Assembly (NCBI GenBank): GCA_023213395.1 | Contig: CM041465.1 | Span: forward strand, 187,619,741-187,683,740 | Direction: 5' to 3' | Origin: Cycas panzhihuaensis | Lineage: Eukaryota; Cycadophyta | Length of the DNA: 64,000 nucleotides | Shown: positions 53,288-63,489 of the stretch, one piece after another | How positions within the stretch are numbered: position 1 is the first letter of the stretch | How the letters are laid out: each line of letters begins with the position of its first letter | Made by a program: the position numbers and the translations under genes | The notes under the pieces: generated by a model | What the model was told of the DNA's origin: nothing | Seen by the model: the letters and a program-made list of their open reading frames with translations, nothing else | The model's database searches: none

Positions 53288-54117
53288 ATTAGCTTACCAG
53301 CTGGATCAGCTGGTTGTACCATAGCGCATTGCATGAAGTTGAGGCAAACTGAATTGCCTTGATACCGGAATGTGATCCAGTTCGGTATGGAAACAAAAAT
53401 ACAAAAAAATTGAAAAACAAGGAAAAGCAACCGTAACTCATATCATATACATAAGCAATAAGAAGAATCATTAATAACAAGGATATTATCAAGAGTAAGA
53501 AAGAATGCTATCAAAGAAAAAAAAATCTGATTTTTTTACATACATACCGGCAAAATACACTATACGTACCAGGAAAAGTATGTTACCAGGTACGCACTGT
53601 GTAAAATACATTATACATACCAGAAAAGTATGTTACCTGGTACACACTGTGTAAAATAAGGCAAAATACACTTTGCGTACCGAAAAAAGTATGCTATCTG
53701 GTACGCACTATGTAAAACAGGCCAAAATACATTATGTATATCGGAAAAGTATGCTACAGGGTACGCATAGTTAAAAAGTGGATAAGTTAACCAGTATACA
53801 CTATGCGTACTTGAAAAAGTATGTCGTCGAAGTACGCATAAAAGAAAAGAGTGAGTAAGACAAAAGTATATATTACGTACCTGCAAGCATTCTTGCGTGG
53901 TATGCAATAGGAAATCGAGCACAATTCCGTTCGGATTCTCAACAGCAAGCAGCCGAGGAAAGCCTTGCGATCCAAGGAGATAGAAGGACGGAATTCAGCC
54001 TCAAATCAGCGAGTATAAGTCCAGAAAACAATGACCATACCAGCAAAGGTACGCATGTAGGGTTCGTACCCATATTCCACGTTAATTCAATTTTCTCTCT
54101 GGAATCCCATAGCCAGC
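53288..54117 (+). other. Spacer of G3 between integrase and extra ORF
   Basis: The start is shared with G1 and G2 (CAGCTGGTTGTACC, TTGAGGCAAA). The middle holds the GTACG repeat array listed separately. The end (53900-54117) is non-coding with scattered TACG words and leads directly to the ATG at 54118. A promoter or splice site for the extra ORF could be here, but I cannot see one with confidence. Confidence 0.6.
53545..53895. repeat. Imperfect tandem repeats, 50-70 bp units with GTACGCA/TGCGTAC arms
   Basis: Five to six units. The anchor GAAAAGTATG occurs at about 53573, 53623, 53683, 53743 and 53813, so spacing grows from 50 to 70. Each unit has a CGTACC-type word before and a GGTACGCA-type word after the anchor, forming a possible hairpin. 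The same words are dense in the LTRs of G2 and G3. Confidence 0.8.
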
Positions 54118-55188
54118 ATGAGGACAACAGGTTGTCAGGAGACTTTTATATCCAGATTAAAGAAGGACCTCGAAGCTTTACCTTCTCAATTTCAGGCAAA
54201 GATCAAGCAAGCTGCTTGGGGAGAGTACATATATTGTAACCCTATGTACTATGACCCTGAAATTATGGAAAGCATCCTAGCAGAATTAAAAAAAGACATG
54301 AGCAAAATCAAACTTGATGCAAAGATTGTGCATCTAATAACAGGACTTCCCAATGAAGGGGAAGTATCCACAGCAACAAAATGCTCGGAAGTGGACCGTG
54401 AGTTATGGTTAAAGGAATTCTGCCAAGAAAACACACAACTAACTTTAGGTGGAATCCATGTGGCAAACATAAAAGACATCCGATTACAGTGGATAGCAAA
54501 AGTTGTTAATTCTCGGTTTTTATCAAAGAGGAAATACACACACATTCCAGGGGGGATGATGCCAATACTATTGAAGATTCGCGATGGAGAGAAAATGGAT
54601 TGGTCAGAATTCTTGGCAGAAGACATGTAGCAGCAAATTCAGGAAATAATGACTCATCCTCTTTGCCACCCTTCATTATTGCTAGCTATCCTGTTTTATC
54701 AATGTCCAAATGTACAATTGGTGAAAACAACCACTTCTCCAAAAGAACCACTTATTAAAAGGTGGGTGATTGAATTTCCAAATACAACACAAAATCAGGA
54801 AGTGAAAAGGAGGGTACAAAAACAAATGAGTAAGGTTCTTAAATAGTTACAGCAAACCCCTGGGATACCAATTCCTCATCGGGCTAAGCAAACCATAAGG
54901 AAAAGTAGCAAAAGAAAGAAGGATGAGGAAGAACCAGTAGAGGCAGAAGAAGTAGAACCTTCGCTAGAAGAATGGGAAGACTTTCCACCCATAATGGAAA
55001 CGGGGGAGACATCAGTACCACCCTCGACAGATAATAAATCCAGTCAGATCATATAGCTAATTATGAACATGGAAGAAGGGTACAAGGCAGAAATGGCAGC
55101 CCTTCAGGAAAAAATTAAAGAAAAAGATGCAATAATTGCCACATTGACCCAAATCAATGAAGAAATTACAGCCCACGGGACAACGTAG
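54118..55188 (+). pseudogene. Extra sense-strand ORF after integrase (aORF), copy G3
   Basis: A frame of about 356 codons starts MRTTGCQETFISRLKKDLEA and has only three internal stops (54628, 54844, 55056). Landmarks: FQAKIKQAAWGEYIYCNPMY, KIVHLITGLPNEGEVSTATK, ELWLKEFCQENTQLTLGGIH, WIAKVVNSRFLSKRKYTHIP, GGMMPILLKIRDGEKMDWSE, HPSLLLAILFYQC. The C-terminal third is acidic and ends with a coiled coil (EEGYKAEMAALQEKIKEKDA). It lies on the sense strand, 0.8 kb after integrase. The homologue in G1 (2654-3745) retains the same blocks. The middle part loosely resembles the helical domain of accessory ORFs in other plant gypsy elements; this is tentative. No enzyme motif seen. Confidence 0.8.
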
Positions 55189-55286
55189 TAGAGCGACCTT
55201 GAAAAGGGGAGGGGGAGGAATACCCCAAATTTTCAAAATTTTGTTGAGCAAGGATGCTCAAACCCTTCATGTTGACCCGGGATAGA
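55189..55286 (+). promoter_or_regulatory. Conserved pre-LTR box (G3)
   Basis: GAGGGGGAGGAATACCCC, then TTGAGC/GCTCAA stem around AAGGAT (55244-55262), then TGTTGACCCGGGATAGA up to the LTR. Nearly identical to 13050-13127 of G2 despite large differences elsewhere. Likely contains the plus-strand primer purine tract. Confidence 0.8.
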
Positions 55287-56126
55287 TGTTGGAGCATAAT
55301 GTGACATGTTGGGCTATGGGCAGACCAGAGAGAGGCTGAGTATCCTTGGATTGCGTAGGTACGAACCGTACGAAGGTACTTATGCAGCAAAAAGTGAAGA
55401 ATTCAACATTTTGGGTATGCATGATAGGTGCGTGCTTGGTAAAGATATGCAACACAGATACGTACTTCCAGGCAGAACGTAAGCAAACAGGAATGGTATA
55501 CACGAGAAGACTGGACGGAAGGGACCCTAGGATGACGTCAGACGTACATACAGACGTATGGATGAGTTAAGACAGCCAGTTAAAGAAACTAACCAATGGT
55601 TAGGAAGAGGTACGCTTGACTGAAAAGGTACGGTTATGACAAACAGTCATAACCCTTGATAAGGACACCAAGGAGCGTATTTATGAGGCTTCCCAAGGAC
55701 CATTCGGTTAGGGTGAGAGCCAAATATACCGGTACGCATTGGTACGGAGACCAGTACGCATGACAGCAGCCTAAAGCCGTGTATTTTGATGGGTACCTCC
55801 TAGGTACGCATGTGACAGAGTGAATGTATGAGGCTGGAATGCACAAGGAATGCATTCCAGCACCTTGTGTAAAAGAATTTATTGCTTAATAAAATAAGAG
55901 TTACGTGGAAATTGTGTATTCTCTATGTTTGCAAAGAACTGAATGTGGAATATGTGTTGATCTCTGTACTACTGTGTGCCGTTGTGATATACTCATGTGG
56001 AAACATTAATAAATCTGTAAGATATATTTGGATAATGATGTTGACTGTGTCCTAAACTAGACTATAACCTGTGTAACCTTGACAAGTGTAACCTTCCCAC
56101 AAGTGTAGTGGGAAATCTAGTCAAAA
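55287..56126 (+). repeat. 3' LTR of G3
   Basis: Starts TGTTGGAGCATAATG; ends TCAAAA where the 5' LTR has TCAACA. Hairpin GGTTATGAC/GTCATAACC at 55632-55654. Followed by GACAC. Confidence 0.95.
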
Positions 56127-56131
56127 GACAC

Positions 56132-56271
56132 CATACAAGATGACCATTACAAATTGAATTATAACCGATGCACCTCTGACTGCCAAGTGTCAACATATTA
56201 GATGAGAGTTACATTTGAGGGTATTTCAACATTACCCCTTTTGAACCTAGATAAAACATTACACTCCAACA
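56132..56271 (-). repeat. 5' LTR of copia K, second piece
   Basis: 140 bases; about twelve substitutions and one indel against the left LTR, much more than in the first 72 bases. Ends CTCCAACA and is followed by AAACA. Confidence 0.94.
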
Positions 56272-56276
56272 AAACA

Positions 56277-57080
56277 AAACAATCATGGAGATGGCTCATA
56301 GCATGATCTACGATAGGCAAATAACAAAGACTTATTGGACAAAAGTAGTGAGTACAATCAGTTTTCTTATAAATCGAAGTCCAACACAGGCAATAAATCA
56401 AATTACTCCAGAGGAAGCTTGGACCAGGCATAAACCAAATGTAAGTAATTTAAAAATCTTTGGGTGTTAAGCTTTTGTTCACATACTAGATAAAAGGAGG
56501 TCTAAACTTGACCCCAAAAGCATGGAATGTATAATGATAGGCTATAGTAAGAATTCAAAGGCCTATAAGTGTATAGATCCAAAAACAAATAAGATCTATA
56601 TAAGTAGGGATGTTGTATTTAATGAAAAAGATACCACAGAAAGTACATCAAATCTTCAGTAAATTGAATCACCAAAAAGGATATTCCAAGAAGAAACTTC
56701 TGTAGAAGAAATCTCTGGGGTTACCTTAAAAGAAATAGAAATTGATGATACTGAAGAATCAAAGAGGACACCATTATCTCAAGAAAGTTCAACCATTGAA
56801 GAAGAGCTCTCTTCCATTGAAGAAGGAAGGAAGAAAGTAAAAAGGGTACCAAAATGGTATCTTAAGACAACTGAAGAAGGGAAAGGAGATGTGTTTGATC
56901 ATAGAACTAGAAGCCAAAAACACCAAGCCTTATTCAACAATATAGAGCCACAATCCTTTGAAGAAGCAAAAGGACATGAAGAATGGCAAGCTATAATAGA
57001 TGTAAAATTGGAATTCATTTCCAAAAATCAGACCTGGAAATTGGTCAATCTACCTGTTGGGAAGCCCATTGTCAATTGTA
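56277..57080 (+). pseudogene. Integrase 3' part and linker of copia J
   Basis: Continues from 40548: IMEMAHSMIYDRQITKTYW, FLINRSPTQAINQITPEEAW, then a stop at 56469, AFVHILDKRRSKLDPKSMEC and MIGYSKNSKAYKCIDPKTNK. An acidic Ser/Glu-rich linker ends with KRVPKWYLKTTEEGKG and FDHRTRSQKHQALFNNIEPQ, entering RT. Homologous to 42200-42850 of copia K. Confidence 0.92.
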
Positions 57081-58461
57081 AATGAGTATACAAGATAAAG
57101 GAAAGTGATAATGGTAAGATAGAAAAGTATAAAGCAAAGCTAGTAGCTAAGGGCTATACTTAGACAATAGGAATAGACTATGAAGAAACATTCTCATCAG
57201 TAGCTAAATTAGATACTATGAGAATTGTAATTGCTTTAGTGGCCCTACACAACTAGAAGATTTACCAATTAGATGTAAAAAGTTCCTTTATGAATGGGGA
57301 GCTCAAAGAAGTATACATGAGACAACTAGAGGGATATGTCTAGAATGGCCAAGAAAATCTAGTGTGCAAAGTGAAAAGGCATCATATAGGCTAAAACAAG
57401 CCCCAAGACCCTGGTATGCCAAACTAGATAAATATCTTACACAGAATGGGTTCCTTAGGTGTAGCTTAGATTCCAGTTTATATGTAAAAAGGAATCAAGG
57501 ATTAATCACAATCATTGTGGTTTATGTGGATGATATGATTCTCATAGGAAGTGATATAGAATCAATAGCAGGTACAAAGACACAACTGAAGAAAGGCTTT
57601 GAGATGACAAACTTAGGACTTCTAAATTATTATTTAGGTATAAAAGTCAATAAAAAAGAAGATGCAGTCACCTTATCTCAAAGTAAATACATCAAAAATC
57701 TGTCAACAAAGTTCAAGATGGAAGAATGCAATAGTTGTGTAACACCCATGGAAATTTGCTATGATCTGACTCCATTTAAAGAGGAAACTTCAGTTGATGC
57801 AACTCTCCATAGGCAGTTAATTGGAAACTCAATATACCTTACTGCAACTAGACCTGATATCTCATATTTTGTTGGTCTAGTTTCTAGGTATATGCAAGAG
57901 CCAAAAGTGAGACATTGGAAAGCCTCAAAAAGAATACTCAAATATTTGAAGGGTGTAGTTGATCTGAAACTCACATATCCAACAGAAAAATCAGACAAGT
58001 TAATTGGATTTTGTGATTCAAATTGGGTAGGAGATAAAAGAAAAAGAAGGTCAATAAGCAAATACTACTTCTTCCTTGGACCAGGAGGTTACTGGAGCAG
58101 CAAGCAACAACCCACAATTGCTCTATCATCCACTGAAGTAGAGTACAAATCAGCAGTTAGTGCATCAGGTGAAGCAATATGGTTAAGACAACTTCTGCTA
58201 GATCTAGATCAACAACAACCTGGATCAACAACTATGTTCTGCGATAATTAGAGTGCTATAAAGTTAACTAAGAATACAGTTCTTCATGCAAGAACAAAAC
58301 ATATTGAACTACATCATCACTTCATAAGGGAAAAGGTGCAAAACAAGGAAACTGAATTGGCTTATTGTCCAACAAATGAACAGGTTGCAAATATTCTGAC
58401 AAAGCTGCTTAGTAAAGAGAAATTTCAAATTCTTAGAAATAAAATAGGATTGAATAAATAA
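57081..58461 (+). pseudogene. RT and RNase H of copia J
   Basis: IYQLDVKSSFMNGELKEVY near 57260 (one residue missing), a frameshift near 57375, then ASYRLKQAPRPWYAKLDKYL, IIVVYVDDMILIGSDIES with intact YVDD near 57525, LSQSKYIKNLSTKFKMEECN, and RNase H with FCDSNWVGDKRKRRSISKYY, LSSTEVEYKSAVSASGEAIW and TTMFCDN followed by a stop at 58249. The end, ILTKLLSKEKFQILRNKIG, stops at 58459 just before the polypurine tract. Confidence 0.94.
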
Positions 58462-58476
58462 AATATTAAGAGAGGG
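58462..58476 (+). promoter_or_regulatory. Polypurine tract of copia J
   Basis: AATATTAAGAGAGGG directly before the 3' LTR. The AAGAGAGGG core is identical to that of copia K. Confidence 0.85.
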
Positions 58477-58669
58477 TGTTAAGATGCAATGTTTTATCTA
58501 GAATTAATTGAGGTTAATGTGTTAATTCCTCTTTATGTAACTTAGACAAGTGTCAAACACGTGTCATTTAGACACATGACAGTTACAAGTCGTCATGTAT
58601 ATTTAAGGAGACCTCCTCTATCATAATAAATCATTCATTCATTCTCCAATTTGAATTTGGATGTTAACA
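58477..58669 (+). repeat. 3' LTR of copia J
   Basis: 193 bp, equal in length to the 5' LTR; followed by GACTC. Confidence 0.96.
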
Positions 58670-59630
58670 GACTCCATCTCGACTTCGTCCCTTCATTTAT
58701 ACTTAGGTTTCTTCATCAATTGATAGTTATAATTCCCCTGAGTCTTCTCTTGATTTATTTCGATATGCAAATTGAAAGGTTTAATGAATTTTGATCAAAT
58801 TTTTGAGTTTGGGACCTACTTAACTATCATGCGCTATTGGAAAGGTTCAACGTGAGCCCACTTGCTCTCTAACTGACAAAACCCTAGCACATGGGTACTC
58901 ATCTTGATCATCACTACTTGACAAGCATACCTGCAAAATTTGAGAGTATTCAAATGACTGGTCTACTTAGAATTTGCATCTGAAGGATCAAAAAGTCATT
59001 TGGCTGCGTGATTATCAAAATATATTTTTTGGCATTATAATGTTTTATAACTTTAGGTTATTAAATAAGGTATATTCTTAGTATATTCTAAAATAAATTG
59101 AACCTTTATAACCTTTGTTTACTTCTTAAAGTAATTTAATCATTCAAATGAGGGTTTAAGCATTTTTAAGGGTTTTTTTTTTTTCAATAACTTTTTGTTC
59201 CTTTTCTTTTGTATCGGGCCTTGTGGCTACCGAGTGTCAATCACTCACACTTGTGTCCTACTTAATTACAAAAAAAAAAAAAAAAAAAAAAACTGAGAGA
59301 GAGAGAAGAGGGATTATGAGCATATGACTGTAAGTCCTTCATAGGTAGGTGTACCTCATCCATCCAAATAGACATATACCCCCTACAACATCATTTTGTA
59401 TTTTGTAGGCATATGGCCATAAGCCCTACCTAGGCAAACGTACCCCACCAACTATGTCTCGAGACCAAGAAGAATAGTCTCACCTAGAATCTTGGAGCTT
59501 TTTGCACAAGAGCTACAAGAACAAAGGCAAGATTCACAAACCTTTCAATAAAACTTAGTCAACAACATGATGGCTATGTTCCAACTGCTGCTACATCAAC
59601 AAGCTCCTATGGCAATTCCTCTACAATAGC
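58670..59630. other. Intergenic, no gene seen
   Basis: Contains an A-run of 23 bases (59270-59292) followed by a short GA tract, and T-runs near 59170. No protein homology recognised. The A-run could be the tail of a retroposed copy, but no target duplication or upstream coding sequence is evident. Confidence 0.6.
59270..59292. repeat. Poly(A) run
   Basis: 23 consecutive A followed by CTGAGAGAGAGAG. Confidence 0.97.
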
Positions 59631-59639
59631 CACAACTCA

Positions 59640-60200
59640 AATTAGATGCCAAAATTTCCATTCCACTTTTTGATGGAATGTTGAATGCAAATAAGTTAGA
59701 TGATTGGCTTCAAAGTTTGCAAGCTTACTTCAAAACTCAATAGTTAACTGAGCAACAAAAACTCATGGTAGTTGAGGTGCATATGGAAGAACAAGCTTTG
59801 ACGTAGTGGCAAGCCTATTCCAGGCAACAACCAATTTTTACTTGGGATGGCTTTACAATAGCCATTAAAAGGCATTTCTACCCACTTAGGTATCTTGATA
59901 TCCTCACAAAACATTGATTACACATCAAACAACTATTGAGACAATTTGTTCAACAATACATTGATAAATTCTTAAAGCTTTATAATTGGTTGGAAGTCAA
60001 TGACCCCGACCATATCCTACAACTTAAATTCATTGGAGTATTGCACTCATATCTCTAAGAGGAGATGCAATTCCTTTAAATTCCAATGTTAGAGGTGGCT
60101 TTCCAACTCGCCTTCAAAATAGAAGCAAAGATGCAAAAATGGCCCAGGTCGTTCACTAGACCTTCCACTAGCATGAGAACAAGGTCATTTGCATATTAAA
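59640..60200 (+). pseudogene. Gypsy gag remnant
   Basis: LDAKISIPLFDGMLNANKLD, DWLQSLQAYFKTQ, LTEQQKLMVVEVHMEEQALT and FTWDGFTIAIKRHFYPLRY follow the Retrotrans_gag pattern. FVQQYIDKFLKLYNWLEVND and LQLKFIGVLHSYL complete it, ending with an A..LA..IEAKM helix. Stops near 59742, 59805 and 60056. No protease or RT follows, so this element is truncated. Confidence 0.8.
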
Positions 60201-61667
60201 ATATTGTTGATTTGTTCAATTTTTATTTTTTGGTTGGGGGGGACAAGGAGATAGTCTTTGAAAATTTTGATTGAGTGAGGGCACTTGATAGTCTTGTGAT
60301 AGGGGAGATGTGTATGGGGTGGTAAATTTAGCAATTTTCTAGATCACATCTGGATCATGATCGTGTCTATTGATTGGGATCATGATCATGACTGAGTTTG
60401 TTGATTGGGATCATGATCACAATCACAATCACAATCATGATAGTTGATTGTAGTTATGATGTAATTATTGATATTGTAAACAATCACTTAATGAGTTAGT
60501 TGAAAAACAGTTGGCAGAAAGACTAGAAAAGGAACATGTACATAGAAGATATAGGTATGTGAGGGTGCATTGGGCTTCCTTTCTTCTATTGTATCTTTCA
60601 TTGTGTGTTGGCCTAAAGAGTCTTGCTTTGCTGTGCTTTTGGCCTGCATCTAGCCCTTCCTGGGCTGGTGTAATCCCCTTCTTGGTAATAAAATAAGGTT
60701 GCCTCAACCTCTTGTGTATTGTGTTAGTAATGTGAGAATGTTGCATTAGTAATGTGATCATTATCCTTCTTGTGTGTTCCCTTCTTGGTTGAGTTTTGTT
60801 GGTGATGAGCAATAAGCATACAGTTCCTTAGTCCCATCCTTAACAAACATCATTTTTATGCATTATCACCCTTCCTTTTATTCTCTACACCTTTCTGTCA
60901 TATACTCATATTCCTTTATCTTGTTAATCACTTGAACCTCTCACTTCACTTTTCACTCCTTCCTATGTTTCTTACACACTTCATATTTGTAATGAACACG
61001 TATCATATTCTTTAAGCCTTATCTATCATCCTCTCCCTATAGACCTCCCACAACCCTCATGGCTCAATCCCCGACAAAAGTTATATCGGCATCCTTATGC
61101 TCGTATTCCTTATTCTCTTCCAAACTATTGCATTCCAAGAAAACCCTCTCTTTAGGGGCCTGCTAGCCGACTTAAACCCCAAATATGAGCGCAAGAATTT
61201 TGGCTGACCTGTAAGTCTATCTTCTGGCCGACTTCATTCACGATTCACTTCTAGTGAACTGTCCTAGTTCTGGCCGACTCCAAGCTAGATATAATTTACC
61301 ATTATATATAGAGATCAAAGCTCTCATTCTAACATCATCATTTCAGTTGGATCTCTTCCATATTTTCAGATTTAGGGCTGCAGTTGTCTCAGCCTTTTGG
61401 CTTGAGATACTTGGAGGATTCTCGCCTCAAAGGGCTAAGCACTCAGTAAGGACATTCTATTGTATATTTTTATAGTTTTCAGTATTATTTTGGATAATAT
61501 ATTTACCTTTTATTTGTACTATTTCCATTATTTTACTCTAGTGTATAAGATGTATTTTTAGTATTCATATTTATTTGAGGTTGATAAAATCTGTATGAGC
61601 ATATGTTAGATCAATATCTGTGAATTTTCTGTGCTATTTCTAAGATAAGATAAAGATTTCCGCTACA
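60201..61667 (+). repeat. LTR-like region ending before a Met-type primer site
   Basis: The right end is firm: CTACA at 61663-61667, then AG and a primer site. Features inside: three GATCATGATC palindromes (60353-60418), a poly(A) signal-like AATAAAA at 60689, and TATATATAGAG near 61305, a plausible TATA box of the U3. The left end cannot be fixed because no second LTR is in the window; the part before about 60800 may belong to another element. Confidence 0.5.
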
Positions 61668-61669
61668 AG

Positions 61670-61681
61670 TGGTATCAAAGC
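61670..61681 (+). promoter_or_regulatory. Primer-binding site, Met type
   Basis: TGGTATCAAAGC, two bases after the LTR end; eleven of twelve bases match. Confidence 0.85.
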
Positions 61682-61902
61682 TTCATTGAATCTATCCTGT
61701 GGAAGCACCATCTGAGAATGTAATCAAAATACTTTTGGAGGGGGGATCAAGACAGTCTATTCACGTCCACATCAGTTAGTCCTACAAGGAAGGTGATATT
61801 TTGGCAAGAAAGAAGTGAAATTGTTTTCCACTCTCCCACCCATGAATCTTCAGAGGATCCCAAATAGAGTTACATTCTAAGAATATTATAAAACAAAATA
61901 AG

Positions 61903-62860
61903 ATGTCAATCGCCCAAGGGCAATCTAGTCAGGAACAAATCACCATAGACAAAGTAGGGAAGGAAATCCTAGCTTCGTTAGCGGGCCTCATGGACCTCAT
62001 GCACAAAATCAACCTAAAGTTGGACAGACCACAAGCAAAACCAATATGGGCCAAATAGGAAAAGGAAATAGAACAAGGAAATACAAGTAGTTTCAAAGGA
62101 AGATTTAAAACAAGAGGAGAATATCAAAGAAGAAGCTTCAAGAGTAATGATGGGGTGACAATGGAAAAGATCATCTTAGAGAAGTTTGGCCTCGATAAAT
62201 CAAGGGATAAAAGAGGATGGATTTTATAGATGGAGACCTATTTCTTAGTTTACGCAATACCGAAACACAAACAAGTATCCTTGGCATCATTACATTTGCA
62301 TGGTTGGGCCTTGAAATGGTATTCATGGTGGCTTCGAATAAGTGGGAAACAAGCAGAAAGTTGGCACAACATGAAGCATGGGCTCATAACCCAATATGAA
62401 GATTCATGGAGTACGGACTATTTTGCCCAGTTGACAAGGTTACAACAAACAAGCTTAGTCCAGGAGTTTACCAAACAATTTCAAGTGTTACAACGTCTAA
62501 TTCTGTTAGCATACATTAGCGGATTGAAACCTCCAATAAGATATTGTCTAAAAGCAACTGAGGTACCAACATTGGATTCAGCAATCAAGATAGCGAGATG
62601 CATGGAAGCCGAACTGCGGGAAACTAGACCTACATTCACACGCAGAATGAAAAGCTCGCAGGGATTTAACCCAAATTAGAATAGGTTAGGAACCAAAGTT
62701 GGGGCCCCATTAGCAGTTAGAAATAATCAAGAGACGACAATGAAGGAAGAACATATGAAGAAAGGAATTTGTTTCAAATGTGGTGCGAAGTAGAACTGCG
62801 AACATCAATGCATTGAGAAGAAGATATACATGATTAATACCGAAAATATGACAATATAGG
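61903..62860 (+). pseudogene. Gag of the right-edge gypsy element
   Basis: ATG at 61903 opens MSIAQGQSSQEQITIDKVGK and a helical stretch. After stops and frame changes the capsid reads LASLHLHGWALKWYSWWLRI, QAESWHNMKHGLITQYEDSW, VQEFTKQFQVLQRLI and YISGLKPPIRYCLKATEVPT, then LDSAIKIARCMEAEL. ICFKCGAK near 62770 is a damaged zinc knuckle. Typical chromovirus gag order. Confidence 0.85.
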
Positions 62861-63009
62861 AGGAAGAAGAAGTGCTTGGGGAAATTCACGAAGAAGTCAA
62901 AGAAAAGTCAGACAAAGATGAAGTAGATGAACTATTGGAGCTAGATATAGAAAATGTACACATATCACTCCAAGCAATTGCAGGACAAAGTGTTACCCCA
63001 TAAACACTC

Positions 63010-63300
63010 TGTTTCCAAGGGATGATCAAAGGGGTGCCTGTTGCAATACTAGTCGATAGTGGCAGTACACACAACTTTGTAAACACGGCAACTACAAAGA
63101 AGCTTGGGAAAATAGAACCAATAAACACATTCCAAGTATTAATCGCAAATGGGAAAATAGCACTATGTGGAGGGTTCTACAAAAAAATCAATTTACAAAT
63201 GGGTGAATATTCCACAAACACATGCATGCTCGCAATGCAAATCAGTGGCATGGGACACAGTATTGAGAATTCAGTGGCTTCAAACTCTAGGTAATGTAGT
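63010..63300 (+). pseudogene. Aspartic protease of the right-edge gypsy element
   Basis: GVPVAILVDSGSTHNFVNTA has the intact D-S-G motif; KLGKIEPINTFQVLIANGKI and YSTNTCMLAMQI follow. A frame change near 63290 ends the continuous reading. This is the retropepsin fold of chromoviruses. Confidence 0.9.
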
Positions 63301-63489
63301 CACTAATTATATGACCAGATTTATGTGCTTTCGCCAGAGAGGACATAAATACAAATTGCAGGCACCAACAACGCCACCAATACAACTGGTTTCATCATAC
63401 CGAATGGAGAAGCTCCTTAGAGAAAACCCATCAACATACATTATGACATGCTATAAGGTTGAAATTGAGGATATTCCACCAGAGGTTCA

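Larger units (their letters stand above)
45573..56126 (+). mobile_element. Ty3/gypsy element G3, full structure
   Basis: LTRs 45573-46408 (836 bp) and 55287-56126 (840 bp) with perfect GACAC duplications at 45568-45572 and 56127-56131. The left LTR ends CAACA, the right CAAAA. Order: LTR, tRNA-Glu primer site, first ORF, gag with four knuckles, protease, long linker with two gag-like segments, RT, RNase H, integrase with DD35E, GPY module, repeat-rich spacer, extra ORF, conserved box, LTR. Length 10554 bp. Several stops and a few frameshifts, so not active, but all parts can be read. It interrupts the 5' LTR of copia K. Confidence 0.96.
40549..56271 (-). mobile_element. Ty1/copia element K on the minus strand, inserted in the integrase of copia J
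   Basis: Left LTR 40549-40759; right LTR 45501-45572 plus 56132-56271, split by gypsy G3. Perfect AAACA duplications lie at 40544-40548 and 56272-56276. The primer site next to the right LTR is a perfect 12-base Met type. Removing G3 leaves 5164 bp. Protein motifs are very close to those of copia J, so one copia inserted into a relative. It is the best preserved coding element in the window. Confidence 0.96.
37741..58669 (+). mobile_element. Ty1/copia element J, split by copia K and gypsy G3
   Basis: LTRs of exactly 193 bp at 37741-37933 and 58477-58669 start TGTTAAGATG and end ATGTTAACA. Target duplications GACTA and GACTC differ at one base. A Met-type primer site (37934) and a purine-rich AAGAGAGGG before the right LTR are in place. 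Removing copia K and its duplication leaves 5201 bp, a normal copia length. Gag and pol are on the plus strand and broken by stops. Confidence 0.95.

Noticed and set aside
53545-53895. CRISPR-like array
   Set aside because: Unit lengths vary from 50 to 70, repeats are imperfect, there are no unique spacers of constant length and the DNA is plant retrotransposon sequence.
59221-59330. Poly(A) run as the tail of a LINE or processed pseudogene
   Set aside because: No upstream coding sequence and no flanking duplication seen.
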